From Oleispira antarctica RB-8 (GTDB lineage: Bacteria; Pseudomonadota; Gammaproteobacteria; Pseudomonadales; Oceanobacteraceae): a stretch of DNA of 64,000 nt. A program made the position numbers and the translations under genes. This document shows positions 8,549 through 14,666 of the stretch, piece by piece. Location of the stretch: the NCBI GenBank assembly GCA_000967895.1, contig FO203512.1, positions 1,759,350-1,823,349 on the forward strand. The letters are read 5' to 3'. Within the stretch, counting starts at the first letter, position 1. The number at the start of each line of letters is the position of its first letter. The notes beneath the pieces are model-generated. The model worked only from the letters and a program-made list of their open reading frames with translations. It was not told where the DNA came from and made no database searches.

Positions 8549-9130
8549 ATGAATATTGAAGAACTATTAGAGCATGTGTACGAGGATCTGAATGGTCAAA
8601 TTACGTCTGTAGATTCTACTGGCGGTCTGGTGGTTAATTACGAGTGCGATGACTGGAATGATTATGGTAAAACACGAAAGTTTATAATCACCTGCGTAGA
8701 CGTAAAAGAATCGGATATCCGAGAATTTCCGTCTGGAGATATTGATTTCCTAAGTGAGCATCAACTTCTCTGGAATCATAATGAACCTCATGGGTATTTG
8801 TACTATTCATCTGAGCCAAAAAATAGGTACGAGATATTAGGGCGTGTCTGGGAAGCTCATGAACTTGCACTAAAGGGCTGGCGCCCATTAACTGATTACG
8901 CGAATACTTATCATGCTGGCCAGTTTATCGAGTTCTGCAAAGATTCAAATGGTCTGCTGGCACGGGGGCCAAAACCGATACTAGAGAAATATCGCAAGGC
9001 AATTGCTGGCCTTGTTACAACTAATTATGTTCCTTCTTATACTCCAGATGGTGGGTACAAAGCACTGATTTTCGATGATGGCTTTGTAATTTGTAAATCA
9101 GTTGTAGTCGTAGAACTCGGCTGCAGCTAA
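8549..9130 (+). CDS. Cassette 1 ORF: hypothetical protein
   Basis: A 193-residue soluble, acidic protein of unknown family that fills the first cassette. It has no signal peptide or membrane segment. Visible features are an N-terminal helix (MNIEELLEHVYEDL), an aromatic-rich middle (HNEPHGYLYYSSEPKNRYEI) and a beta-rich C-terminus. The stop codon TAA lies inside the attC R'' box, as is common in compact cassettes. The start is 16 bases from the cassette boundary, with no clear Shine-Dalgarno (AAAAATCT precedes the ATG). The size and acidic character would fit an immunity or inhibitor protein, but nothing here proves that. Confidence 0.7.
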   Translation: MNIEELLEHVYEDLNGQITSVDSTGGLVVNYECDDWNDYGKTRKFIITCVDVKESDIREFPSGDIDFLSEHQLLWNHNEPHGYLYYSSEPKNRYEILGRVWEAHELALKGWRPLTDYANTYHAGQFIEFCKDSNGLLARGPKPILEKYRKAIAGLVTTNYVPSYTPDGGYKALIFDDGFVICKSVVVVELGCS

Positions 9131-9183
9131 CAAGGCCAGCCAGAGGGACGCAGTAAACTGCACCCCTGCTGGCGGCGTTAAAG
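9125..9183 (+). other. attC site of cassette 1
   Basis: AGCTAAC (9125-9131) and GTTAAAG (9177-9183) are the outer boxes. The inner part contains CCAGC...GCTGG arms, with a GCAGT/ACTGC core around 9150-9161. Length is about 59 bases. The recombination point is between G9177 and T9178. Confidence 0.85.
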
Positions 9184-9193
9184 GTGGAATCTA

Positions 9194-9577
9194 ATGTTAA
9201 GGAAATTTGAGTTTTCATTAAGAAATACTAATTTTGGCTTTATGATATTTCTACTGGCGACACTTCTTCCTTTTCTTGGTGTCATTATTCATTGCAGCTA
9301 TAATATTTATCTTGGGAAAGGTCTGGATACCTATGATCTTATAATTATGGATCACCCTGTATTAACTAATCTTGGCGTATCATATTTAGAGGTTCTAATT
9401 GCTGATATAGCTACTTTGGTTGCTCTTCTTGTTGGGTTATTAATACGCTATAACTACTATAAAGATGAGCGTGACTTTATAAAGAAATATAAACTCAATG
9501 CTAAAACTGGTTTCTACCAAGATTTTAAAAACTCTAGTAGTTCTGGTAGTGAAAGAGGAGAGAGTTTTGATGACTAA
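9194..9577 (+). CDS. Cassette 2 ORF: small membrane protein with two helices
   Basis: A 127-residue protein with two predicted transmembrane helices (about residues 15-35, FMIFLLATLLPFLGVIIHC, and 65-85, VLIADIATLVALLVGLLI) joined by a loop. A charged cytoplasmic segment (RYNYYKDERDFIKKYKL) and a serine-rich acidic tail follow. AGGTGG lies seven bases before the ATG, so this cassette carries its own good ribosome binding site. Family unknown. Small two-helix membrane proteins occur in cassette arrays and in some toxin, holin and defence effectors; no motif here decides between these. Confidence 0.7.
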   Translation: MLRKFEFSLRNTNFGFMIFLLATLLPFLGVIIHCSYNIYLGKGLDTYDLIIMDHPVLTNLGVSYLEVLIADIATLVALLVGLLIRYNYYKDERDFIKKYKLNAKTGFYQDFKNSSSSGSERGESFDD

Positions 9578-9580
9578 AAC

Positions 9581-9682
9581 CTTTAACAAGCGCATCATGA
9601 TCGCAGCCTTCGGCTGCTGGGACGGCTTACACTTCGTTCGTTCCTCTCTGCGTTTCAACCGCCCCATATGCGAACGTTAGCA
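9581..9682 (+). other. attC site of cassette 2
   Basis: CTTTAAC (9581-9587) and GTTAGCA (9676-9682) are the outer boxes of an imperfect palindrome of about 102 bases. It contains a GCAGCC/GGCTGC inner hairpin near 9603-9618. The recombination point is after G9676. Confidence 0.85.
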
Positions 9683-9696
9683 GTACAAGGTTATCC

Positions 9697-10761
9697 ATGA
9701 CAATTGCACATTTCGACTCAGTACCTTTCAGAGATATATACGGTGATAAAAAAGGGGTTATCGAAGGAGACTTTGATATTCAATCTCTTAGCGATTTCTT
9801 AATCAAATATTGGGTGAGCTATGTCGAATGTCATCATTGCCCCAGAGAAAACACCTGTAAATTTGCAATTCCTCACCCTAAATGGGAATGGAAGAAACTA
9901 GAAATACAATGTGGTGTTAAATCTGAGTTTATAAAAAACTTCGTGGCATTAACATTTGATGAGTACATAGGTGCAGGTAGTGATGTCCAAGAGAGGTTAT
10001 TGTCGGCTACATATCATCTTTCAGAATACGCCATCATGTCAGAACAGCAGATTGGTTGGACTATAGACGATGAATGGCTCAAGAATTTAGGTACATACGG
10101 TAAAACTTTTCTCGGGAGTATTGTTCACTTAAGAGAAAAATTGACTCATGCAGCGCAAGATTTATCTTATGTACCCAATTTATATAGGCGTAAACCAATA
10201 TTATTGGTTGAGGGCCAATCAGAAAAAGCTTTTCTAGATAAATTACGAGAGTCACATAATAGCTGGTTTACAGATTTGCGGACTGAGGTATATGGCGGTA
10301 ACGGGAATGCACACCCTCGACGCATTCAAATGCGCCTAGAAAAATATGTAGAGGATGGTTACACCTGTTTCATGCAAGGTGATAAAGATGGAAAAGAAAA
10401 GGGAAGCTTTGAAAAGCTTATAAAGCAAAAAGTAGTCGAGGAAAAAAACACTTTTCTTTTTGATTTTGATTTTGAATCGGCTATTCCAAGAAAGCTATTA
10501 CTTATAGCACTACACAACCTAGACCTACTTCTAGATATTGATAGTAAAGTTTTTTTAGAAAAAACGGATAACAAATCTTCTATTTGTATTCAAATCAAAG
10601 CCGTTTTCGGTGTTGATTTAGAGTCATATAAAGTACAGCTCGCAGATGAAATAGGCTGGGTTTTTAATAATAGTGAGTTTCATTGGTACCAAGACAAAAA
10701 TAAATTTATGGAGCAAGCCGAGCTTGGACGATTTCTAGATTTTGTTATAAAAATGCATTAG
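9697..10761 (+). CDS. Cassette 3 ORF: TOPRIM-domain (OLD-like) protein with an N-terminal cysteine cluster
   Basis: A 354-residue soluble protein, unusually long for a cassette product. Residues 166-180 read KPILLVEGQSEKAFL, the first TOPRIM strand with its glutamate (E172). GDKDG (D229, D231) is the DxD motif and FDFDFESAIP (E260) is a possible further metal ligand. This arrangement matches TOPRIM domains of OLD-type nucleases used in anti-phage systems (Gabija GajA, PARIS AriB and stand-alone members). No ATPase (Walker A) is visible. The N-terminal half has C45-x2-C48-x5-C54 and C72, a possible zinc or Fe-S site. AAGG lies about seven bases before the ATG. A role in nucleic-acid cleavage is inferred from the motif only; a defence role is a hypothesis. 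Confidence 0.68.
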   Translation: MTIAHFDSVPFRDIYGDKKGVIEGDFDIQSLSDFLIKYWVSYVECHHCPRENTCKFAIPHPKWEWKKLEIQCGVKSEFIKNFVALTFDEYIGAGSDVQERLLSATYHLSEYAIMSEQQIGWTIDDEWLKNLGTYGKTFLGSIVHLREKLTHAAQDLSYVPNLYRRKPILLVEGQSEKAFLDKLRESHNSWFTDLRTEVYGGNGNAHPRRIQMRLEKYVEDGYTCFMQGDKDGKEKGSFEKLIKQKVVEEKNTFLFDFDFESAIPRKLLLIALHNLDLLLDIDSKVFLEKTDNKSSICIQIKAVFGVDLESYKVQLADEIGWVFNNSEFHWYQDKNKFMEQAELGRFLDFVIKMH

Positions 10762-10764
10762 TAC

Positions 10765-10862
10765 TGCTAACAAGAACATTAAACGGAAAAATTACAGTTG
10801 GCTTTTTTCGTTCCTCAAACGTTTTAGCCAACTGTAATTTTCCGCTTATGTAAGCGTTATAT
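10765..10862 (+). other. attC site of cassette 3
   Basis: TGCTAAC (10765-10771) and GTTATAT (10856-10862) bound a site of 98 bases. Its core is a long, nearly perfect stem: CGGAAAAATTACAGTTGGC (from 10784) against GCCAACTGTAATTTTCCG (to 10844). The recombination point is after G10856. Confidence 0.88.
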
Positions 10863-10903
10863 GGCCTAATTTTAACTTATGAATTATCGCAAAAGGAATT
10901 GAA

Positions 10904-11383
10904 ATGTTAGAAGACCAAAATCCGATGACAGGATTTAGAACATTGGAGCAGGCGTTTTCACAAGGCTTTAGAATGAAACGAGTTCCGTTCACTGATGGCA
11001 TATTTATAGAGAAAGATATTGCGTTAGGTGCAGAAAGGTACACGTATGCACGCTTAAAGAAATTGAAAGTACAACAAATTGTCGTCCTTAATGGAAATCA
11101 GCCATTAAATGGCCTTCCATGTTTTTGTTTGTTTTATGGAACACTGGAAGAATTAAGAGGAAAAGGACTAACTGTGTCCTTTATCGAAAAGATACTAGAG
11201 CAATTTAAAAAAGATTTGCATAAGCGCTACGGGAAAGAGTACTACATCGAAGCATTAATTGAGACTGACAATGAAGCTTCTTTAGCAATCGCAGATAAAT
11301 TATTTGGCGAACCTTCCCACGATGGTGTAGATGAGCGATCAGGAGTACCAACACGAGCCTGGCAATATAAAGTAACTAGATAA
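10904..11383 (+). CDS. Cassette 4 ORF: GNAT-like acetyltransferase
   Basis: A 159-residue soluble protein. The stretch TLEELRGKGLTVSFIEKILE (about residues 87-106) resembles GNAT motif A (R/Q-x-x-G-x-G/A), which binds the pyrophosphate of acetyl-CoA. ALIETDNEASLAIADKLFGE resembles motif B, where an asparagine and a helix follow the fourth strand. The length is typical of a single GNAT domain. The substrate cannot be told; GNAT cassettes include aminoglycoside acetyltransferases as well as toxins and many orphans, and no drug-specific motif is seen. AAGGA lies seven bases before the ATG. The downstream attC is split by the group II intron. Confidence 0.58.
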   Translation: MLEDQNPMTGFRTLEQAFSQGFRMKRVPFTDGIFIEKDIALGAERYTYARLKKLKVQQIVVLNGNQPLNGLPCFCLFYGTLEELRGKGLTVSFIEKILEQFKKDLHKRYGKEYYIEALIETDNEASLAIADKLFGEPSHDGVDERSGVPTRAWQYKVTR

Positions 11384-11402
11384 TGTCATTGTCTAGCCAG
11401 CT

Positions 11403-11454
11403 ATATAACAAGCAAAGGCAGTCGGACGGCTTCGCCGCACGCTGCTTTGGGCGT
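11403..11454 (+). other. attC site of cassette 4, split by the intron
   Basis: ATATAAC (11403-11409) starts the site and an inner CGGACGGCTTCGCCGCACG hairpin follows. The sequence CTTTGGGCGT ends at 11454, and the R' box resumes at 13311 with TACACGG. The rejoined core is GTTACAC, as expected from the next cassette's R'' box GTGTAAC. Confidence 0.85.
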
Positions 11455-11931
11455 GTGTGCCAGGCATGGCATTTAACTAGTCGGGTGAAAGTCCTGATAC
11501 CAGGTATTCGCAGAGCCGAAGGTTAGTCGAAGAGCAAGGGCGTTGTCGCGAGGCAGGGTCCGGAGGAAGTTCAAGACGAAATCGCGGAACGATGAACAAG
11601 AACCCGATCTGAGGTGTGACGTATCCGGGGCCAGTGGGCACGTGACCACCAAGCCCTCCATCTGCAATTGGGATTCGTTTTATAAATTGGGCGTTTACGC
11701 GAGGAAAGTTAAATGTCTTACCCTGGGAGGTCTGCATTGTGTTGAAGGACCAACTGAAAGTTTAGCAATGAACTTTGATCGCATTGCAGAAGTCAGCAAA
11801 CGGCATAGTAGGTTAACTCTTTAACTGAAGGCCTGCACAAATCAGGAACATCCCCTAACGAAGAATTTGTTGAAAGCATTTGATAAGCACAACTCACCTC
11901 CAAACGAGCTAGCCTTTGGCGTAAAAAAAAT
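11455..11931 (+). ncRNA. 5' ribozyme part of the group II intron (domains I to IV start)
   Basis: This 477-nt stretch before the RT gene has conserved intron RNA motifs rather than a protein gene. GGTGAAAGTCC lies near 11484 and GCAGAGCCGAAGGTTAGTCGA near 11510. An ACGC at 11697-11700 could act as EBS1 to pair with the exon GCGT at 11451-11454. Short reading frames crossing this region are not supported as genes. The EBS1 choice is a guess. Confidence 0.75.
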
Positions 11932-13224
11932 ATGTCACTGAATGAACAACACATTGGAAAATTAGGTGCGATGAATTCCAATCAATCATCCTTGTTAATG
12001 CAGCAGATATTAGATGGGAATAATCTACATCGTGCATTAAAACAAGTTCAACGTAATAAAGGTGCGCCGGGTGTTGATTATATGACGGTGGATGATCTGC
12101 CAGAATATTTAAAACACAACTGGTTACAGGTTCGCGATCAATTACTGAAAGGAACTTATAAACCAAAACCTGTGAGACGTGTAGAAATCCCAAAACCGAA
12201 TGGAGCAAAGCGAAAGCTAGGTATTCCAACGGTAATGGATAGGTTTATTCAGCAAGCTATTGCGCAAGTGTTGAGCCCTATCTGGGAAGAAAAGTTCCAT
12301 CCGAATAGTTTTGGTTTTCGTCCGCATAAATCAGCGCACACAGCGATTCGCTACGTGCAGTATTATGCGAGACAAGGCAAAACGACGGTAGTCGATTTAG
12401 ATCTTCAATCTTTTTTCGATGAAGTAAATCATGACCGCTTAATGTCAAAGCTGAAAAGTAATGGCACCAATGGCGATGTCATGAAGTTGATAAATCGTTA
12501 TTTGAAGGCGCCTGTTCTTAGCGAACAAGGACGAATTAAAACAACAAAAGGTGTACCGCAAGGTGGGCCATTGTCACCACTTCTATCAAATATAGTATTG
12601 AATGAAATGGACTGGGAATTACAATCTCGCGGTTTAAGCTTTGTTCGCTATGCAGACGATTGTCAAATACTGGTAGGCAGTCAAAGAGCAGGTGAACGAA
12701 TACTGGCAAACCTAACACACTTTATTGAAAAGAAACTTAAGCTCAAAGTGAATCAAGAAAAGAGTGCAGTTGATCATATTTCGAATAGAAGCTTCTTAGG
12801 TTTTACTTTAATACGGAAAGATTTACGCATTAAAGTAAGTGCGAAAGCACAAGTGAACCTGAAAACAAAAATCCGAATGATCACGCGTCGTACAAGAGGC
12901 CATGCGTTTCTTAGTGTTGTATCAGAGTTAAAGAAAAGCCTGCTTGGCTGGAAAGCGTACTTTGATATCAGCGAAGTACTGAGCCCTCTGAAAGATCTAG
13001 ATAAATGGATACGACGAAAATTACGGTGTTATTTATTAAAGCAATGGGGTCGGTCTGGCTATAGAAAGCTTCGGCAACTAGGCATAGATCGACGACTAGC
13101 TTGGAATACGGAAAAGTCAGCGCATGGGCCTTGGCGATTGAGTCACAGTCCAGCACTGTACAAAGCGCTTCCAAATAGATACTTTAGAGGCTTGGGGCTG
13201 CCAGAGTTGGCGGCAAGGAAATGA
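11932..13224 (+). CDS. ltrA: Group II intron reverse transcriptase/maturase (class C)
   Basis: A 430-residue intron-encoded protein that assists splicing and copies the intron RNA into DNA at new sites. RT motifs in order are VEIPKPNGAKRKLGIPTVMDR, FGFRPHKSAHTAI, VVDLDLQSFFDEVNH, KGVPQGGPLSPLLSNI, the catalytic FVRYADDC and LGFTLIRK. Then comes the maturase (X) domain with LLGWKAYF and LDKWIRRKLRCYLLKQW. No DNA-binding/HNH endonuclease domain follows, which is typical of class C. The frame is intact with no stops, so the element could still be active. The ORF sits in intron domain IV; the start ATG 11932 is preceded by an A-rich run and is not certain. Confidence 0.95.
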   Translation: MSLNEQHIGKLGAMNSNQSSLLMQQILDGNNLHRALKQVQRNKGAPGVDYMTVDDLPEYLKHNWLQVRDQLLKGTYKPKPVRRVEIPKPNGAKRKLGIPTVMDRFIQQAIAQVLSPIWEEKFHPNSFGFRPHKSAHTAIRYVQYYARQGKTTVVDLDLQSFFDEVNHDRLMSKLKSNGTNGDVMKLINRYLKAPVLSEQGRIKTTKGVPQGGPLSPLLSNIVLNEMDWELQSRGLSFVRYADDCQILVGSQRAGERILANLTHFIEKKLKLKVNQEKSAVDHISNRSFLGFTLIRKDLRIKVSAKAQVNLKTKIRMITRRTRGHAFLSVVSELKKSLLGWKAYFDISEVLSPLKDLDKWIRRKLRCYLLKQWGRSGYRKLRQLGIDRRLAWNTEKSAHGPWRLSHSPALYKALPNRYFRGLGLPELAARK

Positions 13225-13234
13225 ATTGAGATTT

Positions 13235-13310
13235 GAACCGCCTTGGTACGTGATCCGTATGCCGGGTGGTGTGGGAGGAGGGGTGTTGTGAAGCACCTCC
13301 CTATCCCGAT
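13235..13310 (+). ncRNA. Group II intron domains V and VI
   Basis: Domain V spans about 13235-13272 (GAACCGCC...GGGTGGTGTG) and holds the CGC triad expected of class C. Domain VI follows as GGAGG...CACCTCC and the intron ends in CCCGAT at 13310. Together they form the catalytic and 3'-splice region. Confidence 0.82.
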
Positions 13311-13329
13311 TACACGGCAAAGGAATGTA

Positions 13330-13698
13330 ATGAGTAAATATTCAGAGATCGCATTACGTGCTGTCGAACTAGTTAAGAATGGAAACCTAGATAGTCCAGT
13401 TGATGCTTGGCTAGATGCTTCATTTATATATTATCCAACAAGTAAATCTTCTCGTGAAAAGGGTTGTCCTAAATCTTCATTTCTTGGTTTGTGTGAAGAG
13501 GGGCGAGTGGTAGGTATCAAGTCTGGTGCTTATACAAAATCCAAACTTAATAAGCTATATGCCCTTAAGGCCATAAGCCTACTTTCCAGTAACGGAAACC
13601 TTACTGAGAAAGAGTTATGGGCTAAGATTTCAGATAAAAAATACAATCAACAAATGCACGTAGTTCTTGCTCTATATAAAGCTGGTCACATACAGTAA
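13330..13698 (+). CDS. Cassette 5 ORF: small conserved hypothetical (DUF6979-like)
   Basis: A 122-residue soluble protein. It begins MSKYSEIALRAVELVKNG, with a central SSREKGCPKSSFLGLCEEG segment and a C-terminal helical part ending HVVLALYKAGHIQ. I recall a similar pattern (SSRxKGCPKxxFLGLCEEG) in a family listed as DUF6979, of unknown function, found in scattered bacteria. That match is from memory and weak. The longer frame from 13243 would start inside the intron and is not used; ATG 13330 has AAAGGA upstream inside the cassette. It is the first cassette gene after the intron, so its expression may depend on splicing or on read-through from the intron. Confidence 0.7.
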   Translation: MSKYSEIALRAVELVKNGNLDSPVDAWLDASFIYYPTSKSSREKGCPKSSFLGLCEEGRVVGIKSGAYTKSKLNKLYALKAISLLSSNGNLTEKELWAKISDKKYNQQMHVVLALYKAGHIQ

Positions 13699-13711
13699 TC
13701 GTACAATTGCC

Positions 13712-13767
13712 GTGTAACAAAAAATCCATGCGACCACCTACGGCGGCACATGATTTGGGCGTTAGCT
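13712..13767 (+). other. attC site of cassette 5
   Basis: GTGTAAC (13712-13718) and GTTAGCT (13761-13767) bound a 56-base imperfect palindrome with AAATCCATG against CATGATTT arms. The recombination point is after G13761. The TTTGGGC just before the R' core is the same as in the intron-split site. Confidence 0.85.
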
Positions 13768-13782
13768 ATGCATAAGGTTTCA

Positions 13783-14112
13783 ATGAATAATACTGATGAA
13801 TTGATTGGGGTGTTGAATAAAATTTCCAATAATCTAGACCTTAAATCTAAAGCTTACGAAGGGGCTTTATATTGGATTAATTCCGATGATTTCGATGTAG
13901 ATAAGGCATTGACTAAAGATTTCAGGTTTGAATATAAATTTCAAAAGTTTTGCTTTAACAGCGACTGTCTGGATTACCCTTATATTGAAACTCAATTGGA
14001 TGTTTATTATAAGGATGAGGATATTGGTTATTATTGTTTGTACTCTCTTTTAGATGGAGAAGCAGTTGATGATAAACTAGTGATTACTGACCATGATTTC
14101 AAAAATAGCTAA
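13783..14112 (+). CDS. Cassette 6 ORF: acidic hypothetical protein
   Basis: A 109-residue, strongly acidic, tyrosine-rich soluble protein beginning MNNTDELIGVLNKISNNL. Visible pieces are an N-terminal helix, a YEGALYWINSDDFDVDKAL segment and a beta-rich C-terminus (VYYKDEDIGYYCLYSLLDGE). No known motif is recognised. ATG 13783 is preferred because AAGG sits six bases upstream; in-frame ATGs at 13750 and 13768 lie inside or at the edge of the attC site. The stop overlaps the cassette's own attC R'' box. Confidence 0.65.
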   Translation: MNNTDELIGVLNKISNNLDLKSKAYEGALYWINSDDFDVDKALTKDFRFEYKFQKFCFNSDCLDYPYIETQLDVYYKDEDIGYYCLYSLLDGEAVDDKLVITDHDFKNS

Positions 14113-14177
14113 CAAGGCACATTCGCGAGCAAGCTGCGCTGGGCTCGCTTCACTCACTACTGCTAAAAGCGTTAGCA
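14107..14177 (+). other. attC site of cassette 6
   Basis: AGCTAAC (14107-14113) and GTTAGCA (14171-14177) bound a site of about 71 bases containing GCGAGC/GCTCGC arms. The recombination point is after G14171. Confidence 0.85.
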
Positions 14178-14192
14178 CCGATTGGAAAAATC

Positions 14193-14543
14193 ATGAACTT
14201 CGAAGAAATGTCAGAAGATGAAATTATCAATATTGCTAATCCAATTATGGATAACTTAATGACTGCCTCTACTAACATTGACCATGCTAGTCACATTAAG
14301 GACTTCACGGAGAGAATGAAGGATATTGTTACTGAAGACTATTTACAGTTCGTTTGTGAGCAATACCAAGAAGAGAAAGGTTATTTCGCAGATCGTGAAT
14401 TAGTCGCTGTGTTCAAACGTCCGGAGTCAGCTGTTATAGTTTGGAAGCAGTTATTTACTAAAGCTAAAGGTGAGTTCGTTGCAGAGATGGTTTTAGTGCA
14501 TCATAACGACAGATATCTATGTGATCATTCAGTGGTATTCTAG
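14193..14543 (+). CDS. Cassette 7 ORF: hypothetical protein
   Basis: A 116-residue soluble protein of the last cassette. The N-terminal half is helical (MNFEEMSEDEIINIANPIMD, then IKDFTERMKDIVTEDYLQFV). The C-terminal half is strand-rich with RELVAVFKRPESAVIVWKQL and AEMVLVHHNDRYLCDHSVVF. The arrangement of helices followed by a sheet with a VxHxNxxY-type pattern could suit a small alpha+beta fold of the NTF2 or SnoaL type, but I cannot assign a family. A GGAAA lies upstream of the ATG. Its attC is decayed. Confidence 0.62.
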   Translation: MNFEEMSEDEIINIANPIMDNLMTASTNIDHASHIKDFTERMKDIVTEDYLQFVCEQYQEEKGYFADRELVAVFKRPESAVIVWKQLFTKAKGEFVAEMVLVHHNDRYLCDHSVVF

Positions 14544-14548
14544 CAACG

Positions 14549-14555
14549 TGCTAAT
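14549..14555 (+). other. Decayed attC R'' box at the right end of the array
   Basis: GTGCTAAT (14548-14555) matches the expected GTGCTAAC (complement of the cassette start GTTAGCAC) at all but the last base. No matching GTTRRRY box or stem follows, so the site is truncated or mutated and marks the array end. Confidence 0.55.
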
Positions 14556-14666
14556 AAGCTCTTAAAAGCCAATTCACTGTATTACTGCAGTTATTGATGT
14601 AAATCAGCTCATGAATATGCACATATCAGGTATCTTATAGGTCAGACATATATAGAGCTAAAAAAC

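Larger units (their letters stand above)
11455..13310 (+). mobile_element. Group II intron, class C, inserted in an attC site
   Basis: A 1,856-nt self-splicing retroelement. The 5' end is GTGTGCC, followed by GGTGAAAGTCC (domain I) and GGTCCGGAGGAAG. The 3' end is CCCGAT after domains V and VI. The boundaries come from rejoining the attC: GCGT|TACACGG restores GTTACAC, the exact complement of the next cassette's R'' box. It encodes an RT/maturase without an endonuclease domain, as in class C. It lies on the same strand as the cassettes and is inserted at the R' core, just 3' of the attC hairpin. As I recall, described class C-attC introns usually insert in the opposite orientation at TTGTT on the bottom strand. 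Confidence 0.9.
8533..14555 (+). mobile_element. Integron gene-cassette array without an integrase (CALIN), seven cassettes plus a group II intron
   Basis: Seven short plus-strand ORFs are each followed by an imperfect palindrome running from an R'' box (YAAC) to a GTTRRRY-type R' box. Cassette junctions (G|TT) lie after 8532, 9177, 9676, 10856, 11453 (interrupted), 13761 and 14171. The first bases of a cassette are complementary to its own R'' box: GTTAGCTGCA with TGCAGCTAAC, GTTAAAGG with CCTTTAAC, GTTAGCAGTA with TACTGCTAAC, GTTACACGGC with GCCGTGTAAC, GTTAGCTAT with ATAGCTAAC; cassette 4 has one mismatch. This is the signature of true cassettes. No IntI gene lies within the window. The last attC is decayed, so the array is probably stable unless an integrase acts in trans. 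Confidence 0.92.

Noticed and set aside
9597-9625. Inner hairpin of attC2 as an intrinsic terminator
   Set aside because: No T-run; the structure is explained by attC folding.
11543-11824. 93-aa frame in the intron's 5' region
   Set aside because: It overlaps conserved domain I-III RNA motifs of the group II intron; composition fits structured RNA.
13243-13329. 29-codon upstream extension of the cassette 5 gene
   Set aside because: It starts inside intron domains V-VI; the true start is within the cassette with its own ribosome binding site.
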